This document shows, piece after piece, positions 1 through 5,282 of a stretch of DNA of 5,282 nucleotides. Under the pieces are notes generated by a model. That model was given only the letters and a program-made list of their open reading frames with translations, had not been told where the DNA came from and searched no databases. Origin of the DNA: Clostridia bacterium (GTDB lineage Bacteria; Bacillota; Clostridia; Oscillospirales; CAG-272); contig JAFOAB010000171.1 in the NCBI GenBank assembly GCA_017382555.1, positions 1-5,282 of the forward strand. Direction: 5' to 3'. A program made the translations under genes and the position numbers. How positions within the stretch are numbered: position 1 is the stretch's first letter; each line of letters begins with the position of its first letter.

Positions 1-129
1 CAGTTCTACGCCAACGATGGAATTATCTTCAAGGGTGTGGAAAACACGATCGACAGCGTCAGCGAGATGGTCCGTGATGGAATGAAAAGCACTGACGATA
101 AGATCATCGAAATAATGACACGCTGCTAA
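1..129 (+). CDS. C-terminal fragment of an unrecognised protein
   Basis: An open frame enters from the left edge in frame 1 and ends at TAA (127-129), leaving 42 residues that end in DDKIIEIMTRC. The visible part starts with a short hydrophobic segment (GIIFKGVENT) and continues as a charged, probably amphipathic helix. I see no catalytic motif, membrane segment or signal. The reading is supported by the absence of stops, plausible amino acid composition, and the terminator-like hairpin immediately downstream. The gene is convergent with the minus-strand operon. Its stop codon overlaps the first bases of the left arm of a long palindrome. I do not recognise the family and assign no function. 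Confidence 0.6.
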   Translation, partial: QFYANDGIIFKGVENTIDSVSEMVRDGMKSTDDKIIEIMTRC

Positions 130-167
130 TTGCGGCAAAAATCGCTTGATACTTCGGATACTGCAAC

Positions 168-216
168 AAGGGACGGCTTCGACGTACGTAAGTACGCCGT
201 CAGCCGTCCCTGTTTT
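168..216 (+). terminator. Probable intrinsic terminator for the left-edge gene
   Basis: The 10-bp perfect stem agggacggct / agccgtccct (169-178 with 202-211) is followed on the plus strand by gtttt (212-216). It lies about 40 bases after the stop at 129, as expected for a Rho-independent terminator. The loop is unusually long (23 bases) and contains its own hairpin. The T-run is short and interrupted by a G, so efficiency is uncertain. Confidence 0.5.
179..198 (+). repeat. Conserved core, copy 1, with GTAA-capped hairpin
   Basis: The 20-base sequence tcgacgtacgtaagtacgcc is identical in both units. CGTAC (183-187) pairs with GTACG (192-196) around the loop GTAA. In plus-strand RNA this is a GNRA-type tetraloop closed by C-G; the minus-strand loop is UUAC, which is not GNRA. 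It sits at the tip of the inner stem of unit 1. The self-complementary ACGTACGT (182-189) lies inside it. Confidence 0.8.
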
Positions 217-273
217 GTATCCTCGTCTGAAGCGATTTTTGCTCGCAATTAATACTAAAAAGTACGATACTTC

Positions 274-338
274 AGAAAACCCCTAAAAGCACCTCGACGT
301 ACGTAAGTACGCCTTCGGTTTGCTTTTAGGGGTTTTCT
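274..338. terminator. Probable bidirectional intrinsic terminator inside unit 2
   Basis: Perfect 18-bp inverted repeat whose ends are agaaaacccc and ggggttttct, so a G-rich stem followed by UUUU forms on either strand. It is placed to end minus-strand transcription from the lipoprotein gene (stop at 402) and plus-strand read-through from the left-edge gene. The 29-base apical loop carrying a second hairpin is much larger than in ordinary terminators. Confidence 0.55.
294..313 (+). repeat. Conserved core, copy 2, with GTAA-capped hairpin
   Basis: Identical over 20 bases to 179-198. CGTAC (298-302) pairs with GTACG (307-311) around GTAA, at the tip of the 18-bp stem of unit 2. The sequences flanking the core inside the loop (cc before, ttcggtt after) differ from those of unit 1. 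Confidence 0.8.
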
Positions 339-401
339 TCGTCTACAACGATTTTTGCACGCAATTAATTATTAATGGTGCTCAAAAATGTGAACTCCTG
401 T

Positions 402-1574
402 TTATTTCAATTCAATATTATATTCGTATATTCTGTAGCTCCACAGGCTTTGGTTGCCCGTTATGGAAACGGTGTAATAAACCGTAATGTAATCGCTGTT
501 GCACAGGTGTCCGTATTCGTCGCGTGCGAGGCCGACGTTGTGGTTGCGGGCGGCGCCCGTTTTTGCGGTGCCGATCTGCGCTACGGTGTGCCAAGAGCCG
601 CGGTTAAGCTGTGTGCCCTTGAAGTAATTAACGCGGAAGGCAGAGCCGATGTAATTCGGCTCGTCCGAGGGGTTGGGGTGACAATCGGAGGCGGAATAGA
701 ACCTATTCGTTTCGGGATCGTACACAAAATCCGCATTATTCATAAAGTCGCTTCCGCCGTTAAGATTTGTGAGCCCGGTTGTGGAAAGCGTAACCTCGTT
801 TTTCATTGTCGGGGAATTGAGATCGGAAAAATCGCACTCCCTTACAACCGTTCTTGTGCTGTACTTATCTCCCCTGGTGTAAAAAAGCCACACCTTGCCC
901 GCCTTATCCATACTTACAAGGCTTGCCTGGCCGACGCCCCATTGGAAGACCTTTGATGACGGATCAAGCTTAAAGTCCACAAGCGGAGTCTCGCCCACCT
1001 TAACGAATGGACCCATCGGGGAATTAGCAACGGCAAGTCCTATCTTATTTTCCTGATTATCGTAGGAGGTACAGCCGAGATACGCCATAAGATAGCTGTA
1101 TTCCGTTCCGTTATAATTGAAAACGCCCTTGATAACGGATGGGTCGCACGTGTGATGCGCATCCCAAGCGCCGTCGGCAGAGGGGGAAAGCACAAGCGTT
1201 TCCTCGCTCCACGTATACGTGCCGTCCGCATTCGGTGTGCCCTTTCTGCATCCGACGTAATCTATTACCTTGTAGCTATCCTTGTTCGTACAGTAATAGA
1301 TATATCTCGTTCCATCCGCTTCCGTTATAACGGAGGGGCAGTAGTTATATATTCCGGGATTGGGGTTATCGAACTGCAGTGTGTTTGACGGGGGAATTAC
1401 GGGCTCCGGAGGCTCCGTTACGGGGGCTTCGGTGGTTGCCGGTTCTGTAATGACCTCCGTGGTTATATCCTCTGTTTCAGGCGCATCGGTGATTGGGTCC
1501 GTATCGGGGGTGGCATCGTTTACGGCGCAGGAGCAAAGCAAAAGGCATAAAAGTAAAGCGAATATGCGTTTCAT
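402..1574 (-). CDS. Predicted lipoprotein with GH43-like beta-propeller
   Basis: This 390-residue protein is probably anchored to the outer face of the membrane and may bind or cleave carbohydrate. Residues 1-16 form a lipoprotein signal (MKR, a Leu-rich core, then LLCSC with Cys16 the likely lipidated residue). Residues 18-63 are a Thr/Glu/Pro/Asp-rich linker. The rest reads as repeated propeller blades: PSVI/YIYYCTN (80-97), CDPSVI/YLMAYLG (143-167) followed by KIGLAVANSPMGPF (177-190), GQASLV/VWLFYTRGD (215-236), NADF/RFYSASD (280-297), and NVGLARDEYGHL/ITVYYTVSI (346-371). The pattern resembles the GH43/GH32 superfamily. At the position where GH43 enzymes usually have the catalytic Asp of blade 1, this protein reads YCPSV; a DPSV occurs in blade 2. 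The acid Glu cannot be placed, so activity is uncertain. ATG at 1574 is set by the signal peptide and a GTGAGG site six bases upstream. The gene follows a terminator after ridA. Confidence 0.8.
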   Translation of the reverse strand: MKRIFALLLCLLLCSCAVNDATPDTDPITDAPETEDITTEVITEPATTEAPVTEPPEPVIPPSNTLQFDNPNPGIYNYCPSVITEADGTRYIYYCTNKDSYKVIDYVGCRKGTPNADGTYTWSEETLVLSPSADGAWDAHHTCDPSVIKGVFNYNGTEYSYLMAYLGCTSYDNQENKIGLAVANSPMGPFVKVGETPLVDFKLDPSSKVFQWGVGQASLVSMDKAGKVWLFYTRGDKYSTRTVVRECDFSDLNSPTMKNEVTLSTTGLTNLNGGSDFMNNADFVYDPETNRFYSASDCHPNPSDEPNYIGSAFRVNYFKGTQLNRGSWHTVAQIGTAKTGAARNHNVGLARDEYGHLCNSDYITVYYTVSITGNQSLWSYRIYEYNIELK

Positions 1575-1580
1575 AATTTA

Positions 1581-1586
1581 CCTCAC
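1581..1586 (-). promoter_or_regulatory. Ribosome binding site of the lipoprotein gene, abutting a terminator
   Basis: GTGAGG on the minus strand, six bases before ATG 1574. It begins at the base immediately after the U-tract of the upstream terminator, leaving no room for a promoter between them. The surrounding bases, tgtgaggtaaattatg, nearly duplicate the ridA translation start (tgtgaggtttattatg). Confidence 0.75.
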
Positions 1587-1616
1587 AAAAAAGGGCGACC
1601 GCATAGGTCGCCCCTT
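1587..1616 (-). terminator. Intrinsic terminator after ridA
   Basis: On the minus strand the stem GGGCGACC / GGTCGCCC (1613-1606 with 1600-1593) encloses a five-base loop and is followed by six T residues (1592-1587). It starts six bases after the ridA stop. It should end the ilv-rid transcript, or act as a partial terminator that lowers expression of the lipoprotein gene. The opposite strand also has a TTGTTTT tail, but no plus-strand gene ends here. Confidence 0.85.
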
Positions 1617-1618
1617 GT

Positions 1619-1648
1619 TTTATATGGTTGCGATTACCTCAACCTCAA
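1619..1648 (-). promoter_or_regulatory. Weak candidate promoter for the lipoprotein gene
   Basis: On the minus strand TTGAGG (1648-1643) and TATAAA (1624-1619) are separated by 18 bases at the very end of ridA. Transcription from it would start at or inside the terminator stem, which would weaken that hairpin in the new transcript. The match to sigma-A consensus is partial, and the TTGAGG is part of the ridA VEVEV codons, so chance is a real alternative. Confidence 0.2.
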
Positions 1649-1994
1649 CAAGTGCGCCCTTGGGAAGCGTTTTTACCGCAACACAGCTGCGTGCGGGGGC
1701 GGAGGTGATGTATTTTGCGTAAACAGCGTTGAAATCGGCAAAATCTGCCATATCTGCAATAAAGCAGGTGGTCTTTACCGCATTATCAAAGGACGTTCCC
1801 GCCGCCTCAAGCACAGCGGAAAGATTCTTCATAACCTGCTCAGCCTGCTCGGTAATGTTGGTTCCGACCATTTCTCCGCTAACTGGATCAAGCGGGATCT
1901 GACCGGAGGTATAAAGCATATTGCCTACCTTAACAGCCTGCGAATACGGGCCGATTGCCTTGGGAGCGTTGGGGGTGCTTATCTTCTCGTTCAT
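1620..1994 (-). CDS. ridA: RidA-family enamine/imine deaminase
   Basis: A cytosolic 124-residue Rid (YjgF/YER057c/UK114) protein that hydrolyses reactive enamines and imines such as 2-aminoacrylate, which form from PLP-dependent dehydratases like IlvA and damage other PLP enzymes. The family signature is clear: STPNAPKAIGPYSQAV near the N-terminus, YTSGQIPLDP (28-37), and PARSCVAVKTLPKGALVEVEVIA near the C-terminus. Arg102, Cys104 and Glu117 align with Arg105, Cys107 and Glu120 of Escherichia coli RidA, so the active-site arginine is present. Length is normal and the protein should form a trimer. I chose ATG 1994. An in-frame GTG at 2006 is part of the GTGAGG ribosome binding site and would add four residues not typical of the family. 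Its place after ilvC and ilvD fits a role in protecting branched-chain amino acid synthesis. Confidence 0.95.
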   Translation of the reverse strand: MNEKISTPNAPKAIGPYSQAVKVGNMLYTSGQIPLDPVSGEMVGTNITEQAEQVMKNLSAVLEAAGTSFDNAVKTTCFIADMADFADFNAVYAKYITSAPARSCVAVKTLPKGALVEVEVIATI

Positions 1995-2000
1995 AATAAA

Positions 2001-2006
2001 CCTCAC
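2001..2006 (-). promoter_or_regulatory. Ribosome binding site of ridA, overlapping the upstream stop
   Basis: GTGAGG on the minus strand lies six bases before ATG 1994. The TGA stop of the ATPase gene (2005-2003) is embedded in it (cTGAgg pattern), so a terminating ribosome sits on the ridA start region. This favours coupled translation and decides the ridA start. Confidence 0.8.
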
Positions 2007-3187
2007 AGTAAGCTGTATATAAATTGCTCGGCGGCGCGGGGAGAGCGGCTGCCCTTTTTAAGAGCAAATGCCTCCGCAAGCACGTCAAGCCTTTCTTTTT
2101 CTACGTTAATGCCGTGTCTTTCGGCAAGGGTGTGAACAATATCAAGGTAAAGCGCCTTGTTCGGTCTTTCAAAATAAACCGTAAGGCCGAAGCGGTCGGA
2201 AAGGGAAAGAAGCTCCTGCACCGTGTCGCTGTGATGCACGTCGTTTTCCGCGCCCCTGTCCGAGAAGCTTTCCTTGACAATGTGGCGTCTGTTGCTTGTT
2301 GCATAGATGACCGCGTTCTTGCTTTTTGCGGAAGCGGAGCCCTCAAGCGCCGCCTTCAGCATGCTGAAGCAGTCATCGTTTTTGTTAAACGAAAGATCGT
2401 CGATGAAAATAATGAATTTGAGCGGATTATCCGCAATTCTGCCCATTACGTGCGAAAGGCTGAAAAGCTGATCCTTTCTTACCTCGATAAGGCGTACGCC
2501 GCGATCCGCATAGCGGTTAACGCATGCCTTAACTGTGGAGGATTTGCCCGTGCCCGCATCGCCGAAGAGAAGGACGTTTGCGGCATTTCTGCCATCAATA
2601 AGCGCCTCGGTATTTTCGAATACCTGATTGCGCTCGTCCTCATAGCCGACAAATACGTTTTCGTCCACCTTGTCCGCACTCTTAACGGGGACGATCTCCT
2701 CATTTTCCACGCGGAACATAATAGCGGATGCAAAAATGCCGTAGCCGAGCTTATCGACGTTCTTTAATCTGTTTTCGTACGTGCCTACAAAGTCCGTTGC
2801 CGTATTTGCAAAGCGGGGGAGACGGTGCTTGAAGTCAAGCGTGCTCCACAGATCCGCACTGTCAAGGCGGCTGAGGCTTGTAAACAGCTCAAGCTCCGCT
2901 CTTGCATTGTCGGAAATGACCGTAGGTATCTCCGCCTTCTGTGCCGCGCTGACGATGTATTTGTTCTCGTCCGTATAAACGGCGCGGCACAGAAAGTCGG
3001 AAAAGCTGTAATTGTCATCAGCGAGAGAATAAACGAATTCACCGAACAGCGAAATGCGTTCCTTTGTGCTTTTTTCGGTATCAAGAAAACCGCAAAATGC
3101 CTTCATTGTAGGTGTTTCAAGTATATTTCTGAACACCGTTATGCTGCCTAAACGGCAGGAAAGCTCGTATATCTGCTGCTCGGTCAT
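2003..3187 (-). CDS. DUF815-type AAA+ ATPase of unknown role
   Basis: A 394-residue soluble protein. The N-terminal 170 residues are mostly helical with no motif I recognise. The C-terminal part is a complete AAA+ ATPase: VFVGYEDER at 178-186, Walker A GDAGTGKSS (209-217), Walker B FIIFIDDLSF (258-267), sensor 1 in YATSNRRH (295-302, Asn299), a candidate arginine finger in SDRFG (Arg332), and sensor 2 in SPRAAEQF (Arg384). This arrangement matches the DUF815 family, whose substrate is not known to me. ATP binding and hydrolysis are expected; no membrane segment or nuclease motif is visible. ATG 3187 follows GAGGG by seven bases, and that site lies in the last codons of ilvD, three bases separating the genes. 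Co-transcription with ilvC, ilvD and ridA is likely, but no metabolic link is evident from sequence. Confidence 0.85.
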   Translation of the reverse strand: MTEQQIYELSCRLGSITVFRNILETPTMKAFCGFLDTEKSTKERISLFGEFVYSLADDNYSFSDFLCRAVYTDENKYIVSAAQKAEIPTVISDNARAELELFTSLSRLDSADLWSTLDFKHRLPRFANTATDFVGTYENRLKNVDKLGYGIFASAIMFRVENEEIVPVKSADKVDENVFVGYEDERNQVFENTEALIDGRNAANVLLFGDAGTGKSSTVKACVNRYADRGVRLIEVRKDQLFSLSHVMGRIADNPLKFIIFIDDLSFNKNDDCFSMLKAALEGSASAKSKNAVIYATSNRRHIVKESFSDRGAENDVHHSDTVQELLSLSDRFGLTVYFERPNKALYLDIVHTLAERHGINVEKERLDVLAEAFALKKGSRSPRAAEQFIYSLL

Positions 3188-3190
3188 TTT

Positions 3191-4861
3191 TTATCCCTCG
3201 AATTTGTTGATTATTGCGCCCTTATCGGCAGAGCTAACCTGCTCCGAATATCTCTTAAGTGCGCCCTTTATGCCTTCTTTTTTCTTTATGGGCATCTCCG
3301 TCTTGCGCTTTGCAAGCTCCGCATCGTCCACCTTGAGCTCAATGGAGTAGGCGGGAATGTTGATGGAGATGATATCGCCGTCCTTAACGTAGGCGATAAG
3401 TCCACCGCGCACCGCCTCGGGGCTTACGTGGCCGATGGATGCACCGCGCGTAGCACCGGAGAAGCGTCCGTCGGTGATAAGGGCAACGTCCTTATCAAGT
3501 CCCATACCGGCAATTGCGGAGGTGGGGGAGAGCATCTCTCTCATTCCGGGGCCGCCTGCGGGACCCTCGTAACGGATAACGACAACGTCACCCTTTACGA
3601 TCTTACCGCCGTATATAGCGGCAATGCAGTCCTCCTCGCTTTCGAATACCTTTGCGGGACCCTCGTGCACAAGCATCTCGGGCGCAACGGCACTGCGCTT
3701 TACAACGCATCCGTCGGGTGCGAGATTGCCCTTCAGCACGGCAATACCTCCGGTCTTGGAGAAGGGGTTCTCCGCAGTACGGATAACTGTATCGTCGCGG
3801 TTGACTGCGTTTTCGATATTCTCTCCGAGCGTTTTGCCCGTGCAGGTCATAACGGAGGTGTCAAGCAGGCCGAGCTTTGTAAGCTCCTTTAAAACTGCGT
3901 AAACACCGCCCGCCTCGTTAAGATCCTCCATATAGGTGGGACCTGCGGGTGCAAGGTGGCAAAGGTTAGGCGTTCTTTCGCTTACCTCGTTTGCCATATC
4001 AAGGTTAAACTTCACTCCGCACTCATTTGCGATAGCGGGGAGGTGGAGCATACTGTTGGTGGAGCAGCCGAGCGCCATATCTGCTGTCAGTGCGTTTCTG
4101 ATGGAACGCTCGTTCATAATATCGCGGGGCTTAATGTCCTTTTCCACAAGCTCCATTATCTTCATACCGGCGTGCTTTGCGAGCTCGATACGCGCGGAAT
4201 AAACGGCGGGAATGGTGCCGTTTCCGCCAAGACCCATACCGAGTACCTCGGTAAGGCAGTTCATGGAGTTTGCGGTGTACATACCGGAGCAGGAGCCGCA
4301 GGTGGGACAGGTGCTTTCCTCGCATACGCAAAGCTGCTTCTCGTCTATCTTACCTGCGCTGTACGCGCCGATAGCCTCAAACATGGAGGAAAGGCTCGTC
4401 TTTTTGCCGTTCACTCTTCCGGCAAGCATAGGTCCGCCGCTTACGAAAACGGTGGGGATGTTTACTCTTGCCGCCGCCATAAGGAGACCGGGGACGTTCT
4501 TATCGCAGTTAGGAACCATAACAAGACCGTCAAAGCCGTGTGCAAGCACCATTGCCTCGGTGCTGTCGGCAATAAGATCGCGGGTGATAAGGGAGTATTT
4601 CATTCCCGTATGTCCCATCGCGATGCCGTCGCATACTGCAATGGCGGGGAACACGATAGGTGTTCCCCCTGCCATTGCAACGCCCATTTTAACAGCGTCT
4701 ACTATTTTATCGATATTGATGTGACCGGGAACTATTTCGTTATAGGAGCTGACGATACCGATAAGCGGACGGCTCTGCTCCTCCTTGGTAAGCCCCAGTG
4801 CGTGATACAGACTGCGGTGTGCGGCGTTTTGAAAGCCGTCAACGATTGTATCCTTAATCAT
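3191..4861 (-). CDS. ilvD: Dihydroxy-acid dehydratase
   Basis: This cytosolic iron-sulfur enzyme removes water from 2,3-dihydroxy-isovalerate or 2,3-dihydroxy-3-methylvalerate, giving the 2-oxo acid precursors of valine, leucine and isoleucine. The 556 residues are full family length. Visible signatures are IAVCDGIAMGHTGMKYSL (74-91), PNCDKNVPG (117-125) and CPTCGSCSGMYTANSMNCLTE (185-205), followed by ALGCSTNS (263-270), YEGPAGGPGMREM (431-443) and DGRFSGATRG (464-473). Cys119 and Cys191 are the likely cluster ligands, Asp78 and Lys121 the likely metal-site residues, and the RFSG serine the likely catalytic base. The loop SYNEIVPGH (39-47) lacks the extra Cys seen in enzymes with a PCN loop, resembling E. 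coli IlvD with its oxygen-sensitive [4Fe-4S] cluster; cluster type is inferred. ATG 4861 follows AGAGG by six bases, 12 bases after ilvC. Confidence 0.97.
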   Translation of the reverse strand: MIKDTIVDGFQNAAHRSLYHALGLTKEEQSRPLIGIVSSYNEIVPGHINIDKIVDAVKMGVAMAGGTPIVFPAIAVCDGIAMGHTGMKYSLITRDLIADSTEAMVLAHGFDGLVMVPNCDKNVPGLLMAAARVNIPTVFVSGGPMLAGRVNGKKTSLSSMFEAIGAYSAGKIDEKQLCVCEESTCPTCGSCSGMYTANSMNCLTEVLGMGLGGNGTIPAVYSARIELAKHAGMKIMELVEKDIKPRDIMNERSIRNALTADMALGCSTNSMLHLPAIANECGVKFNLDMANEVSERTPNLCHLAPAGPTYMEDLNEAGGVYAVLKELTKLGLLDTSVMTCTGKTLGENIENAVNRDDTVIRTAENPFSKTGGIAVLKGNLAPDGCVVKRSAVAPEMLVHEGPAKVFESEEDCIAAIYGGKIVKGDVVVIRYEGPAGGPGMREMLSPTSAIAGMGLDKDVALITDGRFSGATRGASIGHVSPEAVRGGLIAYVKDGDIISINIPAYSIELKVDDAELAKRKTEMPIKKKEGIKGALKRYSEQVSSADKGAIINKFEG

Positions 4862-4873
4862 TTTGCGCCTCTT

Positions 4874-5282
4874 TTAGTTGTTGATGAGCTTGTCCTCGTC
4901 GCTCCAGCTGTAAAGCTTGCGGATCTCGGTACCAACGGTCTCGGAGGGATGCTCGGAAGCGAGCTTTCTCATAGCGTTGAAGTGTACCTGAGCGCCTGCA
5001 TCGGACATATCAAGCAGGAAGTCCTTTGCAAAGGTACCGTCCTGAATGTCCTTGAGGATCTTCTTCATGGTCTTCTTGGTCTCGTCGGTAACGATCTTGG
5101 GACCGGTGATATAATCACCGTACTCAGCGGTGTTGGAGATGGAGTAGCGCATACCCTCAAAGCCGCTCTGGTAGATGAGGTCAACGATAAGCTTTACCTC
5201 GTGGATGCACTCAAAGTAAGCGTTTCTGGGGTCATAGCCTGCCTCAACGAGAGTCTCGTAGCCTGCCTGCATAAGTGCGCAA
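4874..5282 (-). CDS. ilvC: Ketol-acid reductoisomerase, C-terminal part
   Basis: The gene starts beyond the right edge; 135 complete codons are visible, ending at TAA (4876-4874). The enzyme uses NADPH and Mg2+ to isomerise and reduce acetolactate or acetohydroxybutyrate, supplying the substrate of IlvD. The visible part is the knotted C-terminal domain: LVEAGYDPRNAYFECIHEVKLIVDL holds the two metal-binding glutamates (visible residues 24 and 28), and YSISNTAEYGDYITGP (from visible residue 46) holds the substrate-contacting serine. The end (RKLYSWSDEDKLINN) is typical of the short class I enzymes of about 330-340 residues, so roughly 200 residues are missing. The N-terminal nucleotide-binding domain and any upstream regulatory leader are outside the window. 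It is the first visible gene of the operon, 12 bases before ilvD. Confidence 0.96.
   Translation of the reverse strand, partial: CALMQAGYETLVEAGYDPRNAYFECIHEVKLIVDLIYQSGFEGMRYSISNTAEYGDYITGPKIVTDETKKTMKKILKDIQDGTFAKDFLLDMSDAGAQVHFNAMRKLASEHPSETVGTEIRKLYSWSDEDKLINN

Larger units (their letters stand above)
128..253. repeat. Palindromic unit 1 of a two-unit tandem array
   Basis: This is a long hairpin of about 125 bases. The outer arms, 128-147 and 230-250, are complementary except for one extra base (t243). The inner arms are ggatac (156-161) with gtatcc (217-222), and agggacggct (169-178) with agccgtccct (202-211). The apex is a 20-base core (179-198). Three segments recur in unit 2: GATACTTC (148-155), the core (179-198, identical), and the right module from TCGTCT (223) through CGATTTTTGC to CGCAATTAAT (ending 253). 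The inner stem sequence does not recur. The left arm overlaps the upstream stop codon. The unit could be a palindromic intergenic repeat (REP-like), a small non-autonomous mobile element, or an elaborated terminator. The repeat structure is directly visible; the function is not. Confidence 0.85.
254..369. repeat. Palindromic unit 2 of a two-unit tandem array
   Basis: Second copy of the element, about 116 bases after the first. The shared modules are GATACTTC (266-273), the core (294-313, identical to 179-198) and the right module TCGTCT...CGATTTTTGC.CGCAATTAAT (339-369), which differs from unit 1 mainly at four bases after TCGTCT and one base before CGCAATT. The inner arms, 274-291 and 321-338, are perfectly complementary over 18 bp and unrelated in sequence to the inner arms of unit 1. 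The left outer arm (about 247-265) has diverged and pairs with the right arm only in patches (aattaat, aaaaa). It ends 32 bases after the minus-strand lipoprotein stop codon. Confidence 0.85.

Noticed and set aside
128..369. CRISPR array
   Set aside because: Only two copies of a 20-base core at a 115-base spacing, with intervening sequence that is self-complementary rather than spacer-like, and no cas gene in the window.
128..369. Integron attC sites (conserved ends, variable folded stems)
   Set aside because: The architecture is superficially similar, but I see no RYYYAAC/GTTRRRY core pair at the unit ends, and no integrase or cassette genes are present.
130..401. Riboswitch or T-box leader
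   Set aside because: The region lies at the 3' ends of two convergent genes, not upstream of any visible gene, and no T-box or known riboswitch motif is recognisable. A leader for the ilv genes would be beyond the right edge.
375..956. Plus-strand open frame of 193 codons
   Set aside because: It lies entirely opposite the lipoprotein gene, which has a signal peptide, ribosome binding site and propeller pattern. The plus-strand product has no recognisable domain and its start falls at the edge of the repeat array.
1636..1648. Short direct repeat ttgaggttgagg (minus strand)
   Set aside because: It encodes the conserved VEVEV strand of RidA and is explained by coding sequence.
2024..2767. Plus-strand open frame of 247 codons
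   Set aside because: It is antisense to the AAA+ ATPase, whose Walker and sensor motifs are intact; the antisense product shows no motif.
4212..4724. Plus-strand open frame of 170 codons inside ilvD
   Set aside because: It is a shadow of ilvD, whose protein matches the dehydratase family along its full length.

Overview
The window looks like a chromosomal stretch from a member of the Bacillota, probably an anaerobic gut-type clostridium. This is inferred from the strong GAGG-type ribosome binding sites, tight gene packing, intrinsic terminators, and a lipoprotein with a Thr/Glu/Pro-rich linker. No taxon-specific marker is present, so the genus is not determined.

The right 3.7 kb, all read on the minus strand, is a compact operon. 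It begins beyond the right edge with ilvC (ketol-acid reductoisomerase, only the C-terminal part visible), followed by ilvD (dihydroxy-acid dehydratase), a DUF815-type AAA+ ATPase, and ridA (enamine/imine deaminase). Gaps are 12, 3 and 8 bases, and each ribosome binding site lies in or against the end of the preceding gene, so translation is probably coupled. IlvC and IlvD catalyse consecutive steps of valine, isoleucine and leucine synthesis. RidA removes reactive enamines that damage PLP enzymes, including those of this pathway. The ATPase is the unexplained member.

An intrinsic terminator follows ridA, and its U-tract directly abuts the ribosome binding site of the next minus-strand gene. 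That gene encodes a predicted lipoprotein with a beta-propeller domain resembling glycoside hydrolase family 43 (GH43).

The left end holds the last 42 codons of an unrecognised plus-strand gene, convergent with the operon. Between the two convergent genes (about 128-370) lie two tandem palindromic units and no gene. They share three modules: a left GATACTTC, a 20-base core that can form a GTAA-capped hairpin, and a right TCGTCT...CGATTTTTGC.CGCAATTAAT. The stem arms between the modules differ completely between units yet remain self-complementary. This constant-module, variable-stem design is the most unusual structure in the window. The inner stems probably also act as transcription terminators.
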